Positions 1 to 5,735 of a stretch of DNA of 24,279 bases are shown piece after piece. Numbering within the stretch: the stretch's first letter is position 1; each line of letters starts with the position of its first letter. The notes below the pieces were generated by a model. The model had not been told where the DNA came from. It ran no database searches and was given only the letters and a program-made list of their open reading frames with translations. The translations under genes and the position numbers were made by a program. Source of the stretch: a virus. Where the stretch lies: positions 1-24,279 of IMG/VR virus record IMGVR_UViG_3300027749_000474; one strand, 5' to 3'.

Positions 1-167
1 TTGGTGCCGTGGATCTCCCAGCCCAACATGATCTTGTGGAGGTACTTGATTTGACCCATGTACTCCGATTTTTGCGTACCCAAATCAATGATTCGGTAGC
101 AACGTGCTAAATGCATCCCTGACGGGGTAGCTTCAAAATTACCTTTATCTTCTACGTAAAAACTCAT
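1..167 (-). CDS. Conserved phage protein, 3' part missing (runs off window start)
   Basis: On the minus strand an ATG at 167-165 is preceded by a good ribosome site (TAAGGAG) and opens 55 codons with no stop before the window edge. The peptide begins MSFYVEDKGNFEATPSGMHL and continues ARCYRIIDLGTQ. I associate this opening with a conserved phage protein family usually found beside replication and recombination genes, sometimes suspected of single-stranded DNA binding. That functional idea is weak. It is transcribed leftward, divergent from the HTH gene at 379, from the minus-strand promoter at 202-218. It is probably the first gene of an early leftward operon. Confidence 0.8.
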   Translation of the reverse strand, partial: MSFYVEDKGNFEATPSGMHLARCYRIIDLGTQKSEYMGQIKYLHKIMLGWEIHGT

Positions 168-201
168 ATAAAGCTCCTTAAACGGTACATACCGCACGGC
201 A

Positions 202-218
202 ACTATAACACATAATTA
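202..218 (-). promoter_or_regulatory. Leftward extended -10 promoter of the shared phage motif
   Basis: Read on the minus strand this is TAATTATGTGTTATAGT: a TGn extension and a TATAGT -10 box. It matches four rightward copies of the same motif at 4669, 8059, 11426 and 12071. Seven bases after the -10 box a short hairpin begins (CGGT 194-191, ACCG 186-183), followed by GTTTA and the ribosome site, the same leader order as the 11426 and 12071 copies. Confidence 0.6.
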
Positions 219-232
219 AAACGCCGCGTCAA

Positions 233-261
233 TTGAATCTAACAAAGAGTTGTCGTAGAAT
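233..261 (+). promoter_or_regulatory. Candidate sigma-70 promoter for the HTH gene
   Basis: TTGAAT (233-238) and TAGAAT (256-261) are separated by 17 bases, giving reasonable -35 and -10 boxes. It would drive the Cro/YdaS-like gene at 379 with a leader of about 110 bases that contains a GC-rich hairpin (283-299). It lacks the extended -10 motif seen at the other promoters. Confidence 0.4.
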
Positions 262-378
262 GCAATTGTTGGTAGTGCGTAATGCGGGTTAGCGCCGCAC
301 CTTTACGTGTTGTGCAAATACTAAAGACGGAAACACTGCTTTATGTGAGTCGCACTGCCAACACCCATAAGGACAAAA

Positions 379-579
379 ATGACTCTGACAGAATATTTTT
401 CAACAGAGCCAAGGGGAGCAAAGCTGGAGATGGCCGAGCACCTTGGCATCACACCTACGTGGCTTTCCCTACTGATGAGCGGTAAGAAGCGCGCATCGCC
501 TTTGCTGTGTGTGAGGATTGAAGAGGCAACACAACAGCTAGTTACGAAAAAAGAACTTCGTCCAGATTTGTTTTCGTGA
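379..579 (+). CDS. Cro/YdaS-like helix-turn-helix regulator
   Basis: A 66-residue protein beginning MTLTEYFSTEPRGAKLEMAE. The segment AEHLGITPTWLSLLMSGKK (about residues 19-37) reads as a classic helix-turn-helix, and the ending LRPDLFS fits the Cro/YdaS-like prophage regulator group. Such proteins bind operators between divergent phage promoters and repress or switch early transcription. Its position at the edge of the divergent control region supports that role. The start is chosen for the AAGGA ribosome site just upstream. Its stop codon TGA (577-579) supplies the TG of the extended -10 promoter for the next transcript. No lysogeny genes are seen nearby, so whether the phage is temperate is open. 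Confidence 0.8.
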   Translation: MTLTEYFSTEPRGAKLEMAEHLGITPTWLSLLMSGKKRASPLLCVRIEEATQQLVTKKELRPDLFS

Positions 580-585
580 TATAGT
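577..585 (+). promoter_or_regulatory. Extended -10 promoter overlapping a stop codon
   Basis: TGATATAGT gives a TGn extension and TATAGT -10 box with no convincing -35. The predicted start, about 7 bases downstream (near 592), coincides with the first base of the hairpin that opens RNA element 1. The TGA of the upstream gene is part of the promoter. Confidence 0.5.
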
Positions 586-590
586 TTTTC

Positions 591-693
591 AACGCTTGGC
601 GGCGTTTTAGAGTAAGCCCTAGACGGGACTCTGCACCTACTCGGTGTCCGCCAACATTCCACAAGAATGAGAGTCTCGCCTAGGGCTTTTTTA
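591..693 (+). ncRNA. Structured RNA element 1 (pseudoknotted, terminator-ended)
   Basis: P1: AACGC (591-595) pairs with GCGTT (602-606), loop TTGGCG (596-601). P2: AGCCCTAGACGGGACTCT (615-632) pairs with 670-687, 17 of 18 positions (one G-U pair, one A-C mismatch), followed by T6. Inside P2: hairpin P3 (CACC 634-637 with GGTG 643-646), then CGCCAA (649-654), the exact complement of the P1 loop, then hairpin P4 (CATTC 655-659 with GAATG 665-669). The stem plus T-run would act as an intrinsic terminator just ahead of the ParB-like gene (ribosome site near 696), so it may be an attenuating leader, a free small RNA of about 100 bases, or both. Element 2 at 4285 has the same plan. Confidence 0.65.
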
Positions 694-704
694 TTGGAGA
701 AAAA

Positions 705-1604
705 ATGAGACTACAACATTACCTGAGTAAAGCATTCCCACCCATGACGGATGAGGAGTTTCAGGAGACAAAAGACAGTATTGAGGACATGGGTGTTCAG
801 GTACCTATTGTTATTTTTGAAGATGAAGTATTAGATGGTTGGCATAGATACACCGCGGCTAACGAACTTGGCATGCCATGCCCAGAAGTTGAATTGGCAG
901 AAGACATTGATCCCCGTGAGTTTGTGCGTATCCACAACGGCAAGCGTAGAAGCATTACCAAAAGCCAAAAGGCAATGTCCTATACAAAACTCAATGAATG
1001 GGTTCCTAGCAAGAAAACTTCTAGGGGTGAACTGGGTTCACCCCAAAAAACAAACGAAGAGTTAGCTGAGATGGCTGGGACAAGTACAAGAACGATCCAG
1101 CAGGCTAAGACTATTTTGACTAAGGGCGACAAGGCTGTCGTTGAGGCTGTAGAGAAGGGCAAGATCAGTTTAAAGCGTGGCGCTCAAATTACCAAGTTGC
1201 CCAAGGAACAGCAAGAGCAAGCCATCACCGCGCCACCAGAGCCAAAGCCTTCTATCTTGGACGGCAACGCGCCTAGTGACGACGAACTCAAAGCAAATGA
1301 CTTAGCCATGCAGGCTGACCTAGAAGCCCTCAACAAGCTGTTAGAAGCTGACGAGCCGCTCAAAGTAGCTCATGCAGAGATCAAGCGCCTGAACTTTTTA
1401 CTAGCCCAACAAGAAGTGCGTTTAGCCTCCATCATGCGTGAGAAGAGCGAATGCATCAAACTTTGCAAGAAGCAACAAGTACAACTCGATAAATTTTATT
1501 ACGGTGTGATGATGGAACAACCTTTCCAACACCACGACCATTCCAACTATCCGCTCACGAAGCCCTGCGTCAGGGTTTCAGAGACGGCCACAAACGACAG
1601 TTGA
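705..1604 (+). CDS. ParB-like protein with HTH domain
   Basis: A 299-residue protein. Residues 1-100 read as a ParB N-terminal/sulfiredoxin-like domain, with the hallmark LDGWHRYTAANELG around residues 43-56 and a later KRRSITKSQKA segment. Residues 117-140 (NEELAEMAGTSTRTIQQAK) form a helix-turn-helix, and residues 215-265 look coiled-coil. Phage ParB-like proteins bind DNA and are usually regulators or partition-like proteins rather than true chromosome-segregation factors. A GGAGA ribosome site precedes the ATG, and the gene sits directly after RNA element 1. The linker between domains (residues 107-114, RGELGSPQ) is encoded by a perfect 21-bp palindrome that recurs near 16150. The C-terminal end overlaps the helicase reading frame. 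Confidence 0.85.
   Translation: MRLQHYLSKAFPPMTDEEFQETKDSIEDMGVQVPIVIFEDEVLDGWHRYTAANELGMPCPEVELAEDIDPREFVRIHNGKRRSITKSQKAMSYTKLNEWVPSKKTSRGELGSPQKTNEELAEMAGTSTRTIQQAKTILTKGDKAVVEAVEKGKISLKRGAQITKLPKEQQEQAITAPPEPKPSILDGNAPSDDELKANDLAMQADLEALNKLLEADEPLKVAHAEIKRLNFLLAQQEVRLASIMREKSECIKLCKKQQVQLDKFYYGVMMEQPFQHHDHSNYPLTKPCVRVSETATNDS
1024..1044 (+). repeat. Perfect 21-bp palindrome inside the ParB-like gene
   Basis: Arms GGGGTGAAC (1024-1032) and GTTCACCCC (1036-1044) flank TGG. Including flanking bases, 1020-1040 is identical over 21 bases to the reverse complement of copy B near 16180-16203, and 1029-1044 is identical over 16 bases to the reverse complement of copy A. It lies in the linker between the ParB and HTH domains. 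It could be a binding site for this protein or a short mobile palindromic repeat tolerated in a linker. Confidence 0.8.
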
Positions 1605-3001
1605 TCATGGCGCCTACGGGTGCTGGCAAGACTTACCTTGGATTACGAATTTGTAATGAAGCATTACAAAAGGGTAAAAGAGCAGTATTCCTGTGTGACC
1701 GCACCACGCTGATAAACCAGACCTCTACTGTGGCCGACGGCTATGGGCTGAAGGAGCATGGCGTTATACAGGCGAACCACTGGCGGCGTATGCCTGACCT
1801 GCTGTTGCAGATTGCCTCTGCGCAGACTATCGCCAAGCGAGAGTACTGGCCACAGCTAGACGTATTGGTGGTGGACGAAGCTCACACGCAGTACAAGGTT
1901 TGGACTGACTACGCTTTGGAGAGCGGTGCGGCCATCATTGGCTTATCTGCTACGCCATTCTCTAATGGCTTGGGCAAGATATTCACAAACCTGATTAACG
2001 CTACCACGATGCACGATCTGACAGAGTCAGGGGTGTTGGTGCCTATGCGGATTTTCTCTTGCACAAAGCCAGACATGACAGGCGCGGCTACCGCAGGCGG
2101 TGAGTGGACAGACAAGGCCGCTGAAGAGCGCGAATTGGGTATCGTGGGTGACGTTGTTAGAGAGTGGGTGAAGTTTGCTGAGAACCGCAAGACGATTGTG
2201 TTTGGTGCAACGATCAAGCACTGCGAAGAGTTAGCCAAGTCATTTATTGACCAAGGCGTCATGGCCGCGGTGTTTACTTCTAACACCACCGACAAAGAGC
2301 GTGAAGACCTCCTAAAAGAGTACCGCAAGCCTGATAGCTATCTACGGGTTCTTATCTCTGTAGAGGCGCTTGCAAAGGGCTTTGACGTGCCTGACGTGGG
2401 TTGTGTGTGTGATGCACGCCCTCTGCGTAAGTCGCTGTCTACGGCCATCCAAATGTGGGGTAGAGGGTTGAGGTCGCATGAGGGCAAGAAGGATTGCTAC
2501 TTGCTGGATTTTTCAGGCAACATCATTCGCTTTGCTGAAGACTTTACTGACGTGTTTTTTAATGGTCTTGAGAAGCTAGACGACGGTGAGAAGCTCGACA
2601 AAAAGATCCGTAAAGACGAAGAGAAAGAGATGAAGGGTTGCCCTAAGTGTGGGTACAAACCTTTTACCAAGCGCTGTATGGGCTGTGGCTATGAGCGTCC
2701 TGCTAAGGCTATGGAAGACGCCGCCCACGGCATCATGTCTGAGATATTTATCGGTGAAGGCAAGAACAAAAAGAAACTTGCTGACAACGCTGAGCACCTA
2801 TGGCATCAGGTTGTACGTTATGCAAGAGAGCATAGCCAGCCTGAGAAGCAACAAGGGCGTGCGTATCACCTGTTCAAGAAAATTGCAGGCTACGACCCTA
2901 TTTGGAAATTCAGTACTGCACCAGCAGTAGAGATCACACGTAATGTGCAAAACAAAATATTGCAGATGAACATGGCATACAAGAAGGCGGTTAAGAAATG
3001 A
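1601..3001 (+). CDS. DEAD/DEAH-box SF2 helicase with zinc ribbon
   Basis: Superfamily 2 helicase that would unwind or remodel nucleic acid during replication or recombination. Numbering from the TTG at 1601: motif I APTGAGKT (4-11), motif II DEAH (92-95), motif III SATP (116-119), motif VI QMWGRGLR (284-291), and a four-cysteine zinc ribbon (C347, C350, C359, C362). The start is uncertain. The frame is open back to 1493, and codons 1535-1579 encode RPFQLSAHEALRQGF, the usual N-terminal Q-motif-like region of this family, so 1601 is too late. No ATG, GTG or TTG lies between 1493 and 1601. The upstream part overlaps the end of the ParB-like gene in another frame. It shares an ATGA overlap with the next gene. 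Confidence 0.85.
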   Translation: MIMAPTGAGKTYLGLRICNEALQKGKRAVFLCDRTTLINQTSTVADGYGLKEHGVIQANHWRRMPDLLLQIASAQTIAKREYWPQLDVLVVDEAHTQYKVWTDYALESGAAIIGLSATPFSNGLGKIFTNLINATTMHDLTESGVLVPMRIFSCTKPDMTGAATAGGEWTDKAAEERELGIVGDVVREWVKFAENRKTIVFGATIKHCEELAKSFIDQGVMAAVFTSNTTDKEREDLLKEYRKPDSYLRVLISVEALAKGFDVPDVGCVCDARPLRKSLSTAIQMWGRGLRSHEGKKDCYLLDFSGNIIRFAEDFTDVFFNGLEKLDDGEKLDKKIRKDEEKEMKGCPKCGYKPFTKRCMGCGYERPAKAMEDAAHGIMSEIFIGEGKNKKKLADNAEHLWHQVVRYAREHSQPEKQQGRAYHLFKKIAGYDPIWKFSTAPAVEITRNVQNKILQMNMAYKKAVKK

Positions 3002-3405
3002 GTAAAGAAGTTGAATACTGCCCACACTGCCAAGCCAAAATGGTAGAGTACCGCCACACTTTTAACAAAGGGTTAGCCAACGGTTTGTATGAGTTATACG
3101 CTTCAGGCGGTGGCCCCATCAGCTTGCGTGATCTTAAAATTTCTCGCACAGAGTGGACTAACTTTCAAAAGTTACGTTACTGGGAACTGGCCTCCAGAAC
3201 CAGAACCGAGGGCGAATGGGTTCTAACCAATCTTGGGCGTGATTTTATTTTTACTAAAACTGCTATACAAAAATGGGTGTGGACGTATCGTGGAAGTACA
3301 GTACGTTTTGATGGAGACACTGTTTACTTTAATGATATACATGATCCAGTTTTTGAAACAAAACAGGATTACGTTGCCAACTCACAGGCGCGAGGTTACA
3401 GATGA
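2998..3405 (+). CDS. Small phage protein with N-terminal CxxC
   Basis: A 135-residue protein I do not recognise. It opens MSKEVEYCPHCQAKMVEYRH, a CPHC knuckle without an obvious second cysteine pair, so a complete zinc site is not visible. Residues 28-80 (ANGLYELYASGGGPISLRDL then RTEWTNFQKLRYWEL) resemble a small winged-helix-type fold; that is inference from the pattern. It overlaps the helicase stop by ATGA and the primase start by ATGAG, so the three genes are translationally coupled and likely work in one replication operon. Confidence 0.8.
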   Translation: MSKEVEYCPHCQAKMVEYRHTFNKGLANGLYELYASGGGPISLRDLKISRTEWTNFQKLRYWELASRTRTEGEWVLTNLGRDFIFTKTAIQKWVWTYRGSTVRFDGDTVYFNDIHDPVFETKQDYVANSQARGYR

Positions 3406-4280
3406 GCTTTATTGACTTTGCACGTGGCCACGGCGTAGAGATTGACCAGTCTCACCTGTACCCATCCGAACGTATTCGCCGCTGTGGCACAACAGAGAAA
3501 CCACGCTCAACTAACGGCGCCTTCTTTTGGGATGGCGACCGTGGCTGGGTGTTTAATTGGTCAGGAGAAGCAAGAGTGTGCTGGTATGAATCTACACGTC
3601 CATGGACAGACGAAGACAAGCGCGCATGGGCGGCTAAACGTCAGGCGGCTAACTCTGACCGTGATCGCTCATACGAAATGGCCGCAGATCGTGCGGATAT
3701 TCTTTTGCGTACTGCAAAGATGGAAGTGCATCCCTACTTAGAGATCAAAGGCTTTTCGGACATGCAGGGCTATGTGATGGGTGGCAAGTTACTGGTGCCT
3801 ATGCGCAACGTGGTGACTGACAAGTTGCAAGGCTTTCAGGAAATCTATTGGGACATGCCAAACCGCAAGTATGAGAAGAAGATGCTCCACGGTATGCGTG
3901 CTAAGAATGCTGTGCTGTACATGGGCTCCAAAGAGGCGCCAGAGACATGGTTTGTCGAGGGGTATGCCACAGGTTTATCCTTGCACAAAGCCCTGCGTAG
4001 CACTGGCTCTAACGCCGCGGTGGTGGTTTGCTTCTCAGCATCAAACATGGTGCAGGTGGCCAGCCAAGTCAAAGGCGATCGCTATGTGTTCGCTGATAAC
4101 GACGAGAGCAAGACTGGCGAGAAGTCAGCGATCGAGACTGGCCTACCTTGGACGATGGCCGATGAGGTCGGTTACGACGCCAACGACATGCACGACAAGC
4201 TAGGCTTGATGGCAGTTGTAAAGAAAGTTATGGATCTCCGCAAAAAGGTATTGACAAACAAATTAGAAATGTCTGTATAA
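3402..4280 (+). CDS. TOPRIM-domain DNA primase
   Basis: A 292-residue protein with a TOPRIM catalytic core. The glutamate is in WFVEGYATGLSLHKA (E186), and the acidic pair is in YVFADNDESKTG (D232, D234), followed by YDANDMHD (259-266). This is the arrangement of TOPRIM primases that make RNA primers at phage replication forks. The N-terminal 100 residues (FFWDGDRGWVFNWSGEARV) replace the classical zinc finger; no four-cysteine zinc site is seen. Primase and helicase are neighbours in one coupled operon, as in other small phage replication modules. The stop codon TAA (4278-4280) lies inside the -10 box TATAAT of the next promoter. Confidence 0.85.
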   Translation: MSFIDFARGHGVEIDQSHLYPSERIRRCGTTEKPRSTNGAFFWDGDRGWVFNWSGEARVCWYESTRPWTDEDKRAWAAKRQAANSDRDRSYEMAADRADILLRTAKMEVHPYLEIKGFSDMQGYVMGGKLLVPMRNVVTDKLQGFQEIYWDMPNRKYEKKMLHGMRAKNAVLYMGSKEAPETWFVEGYATGLSLHKALRSTGSNAAVVVCFSASNMVQVASQVKGDRYVFADNDESKTGEKSAIETGLPWTMADEVGYDANDMHDKLGLMAVVKKVMDLRKKVLTNKLEMSV

Positions 4281-4281
4281 T
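4251..4281 (+). promoter_or_regulatory. Consensus sigma-70 promoter for RNA element 2
   Basis: TTGACA (4251-4256) and TATAAT (4276-4281) both match the sigma-70 consensus exactly, with a slightly long 19-base spacer. The promoter is embedded in the 3' end of the primase gene, and its -10 box contains the primase stop codon. Transcription would begin near 4288, inside the first hairpin arm of RNA element 2, leaving at least seven pairs of that hairpin. It is the best promoter in the window by consensus. Confidence 0.75.
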
Positions 4282-4284
4282 AAA

Positions 4285-4382
4285 AACTGTTGTAGTCGTG
4301 TACAACAGTTGAAAGCCGTTACTCATGCATTGGCCTCCCCTCAAAGGAGGACACGACCCAGTGCAGTAGTAACGGCTTTTTG
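4285..4382 (+). ncRNA. Structured RNA element 2 (pseudoknotted, terminator-ended)
   Basis: P1: AACTGTTGTA (4285-4294) pairs perfectly with TACAACAGTT (4301-4310), loop GTCGTG (4295-4300). P2: AAGCCGTTACT (4313-4323) pairs perfectly with 4368-4378 and is followed by T5 (4377-4381). P2b: GCATTGG (4327-4333) pairs with CCAGTGC (4358-4364), one G-U. P3: CCTCC (4334-4338) pairs with GGAGG (4346-4350). One base later, CACGAC (4352-4357) is the exact complement of the P1 loop. P3 contains AAAGGAGG, a perfect Shine-Dalgarno-like string locked in a stem. It probably makes a small RNA of about 95 bases. There is no credible open frame. The design matches element 1 at 591. Confidence 0.7.
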
Positions 4383-4634
4383 CATTTCACACGACCGCTG
4401 TATCGGACGCGCACTGGCGGTAGCGATACAGGGACACCTCTACTACGGGATAGATGTTGAGATAGAGGCATGGGTGGCGAAGATAGCGCCCTAACATCGA
4501 ACGGCTGTCGGGTCATGTGGCTCCAGTTAGCAGAAACATGTGAAGGCTTAGCCCCCTGTGGGAGGGCTGAGTCTGTCCACCAGAAAGCAGTCAAACAGGA
4601 ATTAAGAAAGGCTTAATAAGGTAATAAGGAGTAC
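4383..4634 (+). ncRNA. Structured noncoding stretch between RNA element 2 and a terminator
   Basis: About 250 bases with no convincing gene. It holds several stems: CTGTATCG (4398-4405) with CGATACAG (4424-4431), perfect; CCTCTA (4437-4442) with TAGAGG (4463-4468); CATGT (4514-4518) with ACATG (4536-4540); and GGCTTAGCCC (4545-4554) with 4564-4573, ten pairs including two G-U. It could be the body of a longer RNA of about 370 bases formed by read-through from element 2, ending at the terminator at 4635. I recognise no known RNA family in it and no tRNA fold. Confidence 0.45.
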
Positions 4635-4656
4635 AGGGGGGGTGACCCCTTTTTTT
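4635..4656 (+). terminator. Intrinsic terminator
   Basis: AGGGG (4635-4639) pairs with CCCCT (4646-4650), loop GGGTGA-type, followed by a run of T to 4656. A shifted pairing (GGGG 4639-4642 with CCCC 4646-4649) is also possible. It closes the noncoding RNA stretch and insulates it from the promoter at 4669. Confidence 0.75.
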
Positions 4657-4668
4657 AACTATTACCTG

Positions 4669-4706
4669 TAATTTCCTGTTATAGTCGGATCACCACGATG
4701 TTGTGG
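4669..4706 (+). promoter_or_regulatory. Shared-motif promoter with 5' hairpin, glycosyltransferase-like gene
   Basis: TAATTTCCTGTTATAGT (4669-4685): extended -10 TGTTATAGT with the upstream TAATTT block. Seven bases later CCAC (4693-4696) pairs with GTGG (4703-4706) around the 6-base loop GATGTT, so the transcript should start with this stem-loop. The ribosome site GGGAG follows directly. Confidence 0.65.
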
Positions 4707-4718
4707 GAGCAGAAAGAT

Positions 4719-5735
4719 ATGAAAACTTTAATCATTGAATCGTGTGAGAAAAGAATGACGGCGGATGCGGTTACATCGATCGTTCACGTTAAGAACTCGC
4801 TAATTTTGCGAGATTACCTTGGGTGTGATTTTGTCAGCCACGAGTCTGAGATACCGCAGGCTATGGAGAAGAGCTACGACAAGATTATTTGCGCCTACTC
4901 TTCGCCGTACATGAAGTACAACAAGTACCTCGACATACTCAACAACAACCCCAACGCTGAGATGTACTGGCTGGTCAATGACCACGACATCGAGGACAGC
5001 ATCTTGTTGCGCAAGTGGCTCTTGATGAACCACAAGCAGTACCACATGATTTGCAATAACCCACGCGAAGGCTATCGCGGTTGGATCCTGCGCAAGAAGC
5101 TAAACGGATTGACTTTGAACGACTGGATCAAAGACTGGCACACAGTAAACCTGAACACTCTGGTGTTTGACGAGCAGGCGTTTTACAGTACAGCTACGGT
5201 CGATAAGAGCGACATCATCTATTACGGCACGTTCCGTAAACATAGAATTAAAGATATGCTGAATTACAACGGCGTTAACTACGTACTGAGTTCATCTCTA
5301 AAGAACCACCTGAAGTACAAAGACGCTGGAATACAAGCTCGGTTTATTGAGAAGATTATGTGGACGGAAAAAGAGGCTGACATGTTTGAGCCTATTGGAC
5401 TCAGGCTGAAGGACTACAAGTATTCGATTTACCTAGAGGACGAGCATACCCACACAAACTACGCCTTCATGGCCAATCGATTCTATGAGTGTGTGATGAA
5501 TAACGTCTTGATGTTCTACGACAGTCGTTGCAATTTGGTGATCGAGATGAGCGGCTACGCCATCGATCCATTTCAGGTTGTCAAAGACGGTGAAGAGCTA
5601 AAGCAAAAGATGGAGATGCTGGACTCTGACAAGCAGTCTTATCAGCACTACTTAGGCATTCAGCAGTCAAACGCTGAAATCATCAAGTCTGAAAAGGCTT
5701 ACGTACTTCAAACAATTAAAGGAATATTTCAATGA
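4719..5735 (+). CDS. Putative GT-B glycosyltransferase-like phage protein
   Basis: A 338-residue soluble protein. I chose the ATG at 4719 (MKTLIIESCEKRM) because GGGAG lies 9 bases upstream; an ATG at 4698 sits in the leader hairpin loop. The layout suggests two Rossmann-like halves. The first has KTLIIESC, YDKIICAYSSPYMKYN and AEMYWLVNDHDIED; the second has DIIYYGTFRKHRIKDM, NYVLSSS and a late EDEHTHTNYAFMANRFYE segment, which recalls the donor-binding end of GT-B enzymes. Some phage GT-B enzymes glycosylate modified bases in viral DNA. No catalytic residue can be assigned with certainty and no base-modifying enzyme is in the window, so this is a moderate-confidence fold guess. It has its own promoter after a terminator. 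Confidence 0.6.
   Translation: MKTLIIESCEKRMTADAVTSIVHVKNSLILRDYLGCDFVSHESEIPQAMEKSYDKIICAYSSPYMKYNKYLDILNNNPNAEMYWLVNDHDIEDSILLRKWLLMNHKQYHMICNNPREGYRGWILRKKLNGLTLNDWIKDWHTVNLNTLVFDEQAFYSTATVDKSDIIYYGTFRKHRIKDMLNYNGVNYVLSSSLKNHLKYKDAGIQARFIEKIMWTEKEADMFEPIGLRLKDYKYSIYLEDEHTHTNYAFMANRFYECVMNNVLMFYDSRCNLVIEMSGYAIDPFQVVKDGEELKQKMEMLDSDKQSYQHYLGIQQSNAEIIKSEKAYVLQTIKGIFQ

Larger units (their letters stand above)
168..378. promoter_or_regulatory. Divergent early control region
   Basis: About 210 bases between two divergent genes. It contains a leftward extended -10 promoter (202-218) and a rightward candidate promoter (233-261), with a GC-rich hairpin (TGCGG 283-287 with CCGCA 295-299) in the rightward leader. 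The Cro/YdaS-like gene begins at its right end, so its product probably acts here, but I could not identify repeated operator sites with confidence. No CI-like repressor gene is in the window. Confidence 0.55.

Noticed and set aside
591-693. Resemblance of the RNA elements to pistol ribozymes (5' hairpin loop pairing with a strand inside a second stem)
   Set aside because: The topology is similar, but the extra hairpin before the pairing strand, the long terminator-like outer stem and the lack of the conserved pistol core around the cleavage site do not fit.
4440-4580. tRNA or tRNA-like gene in the noncoding stretch (a CCACCA string near 4577)
   Set aside because: No T-arm with a seven-base loop or matching acceptor stem could be built on either strand.
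4309-4594. Open frames on both strands across the structured RNA region (4309-4494 plus, 4319-4594 minus)
   Set aside because: They lack ribosome sites, have no phage-like protein character and cover strong RNA stems and a terminator-like element.
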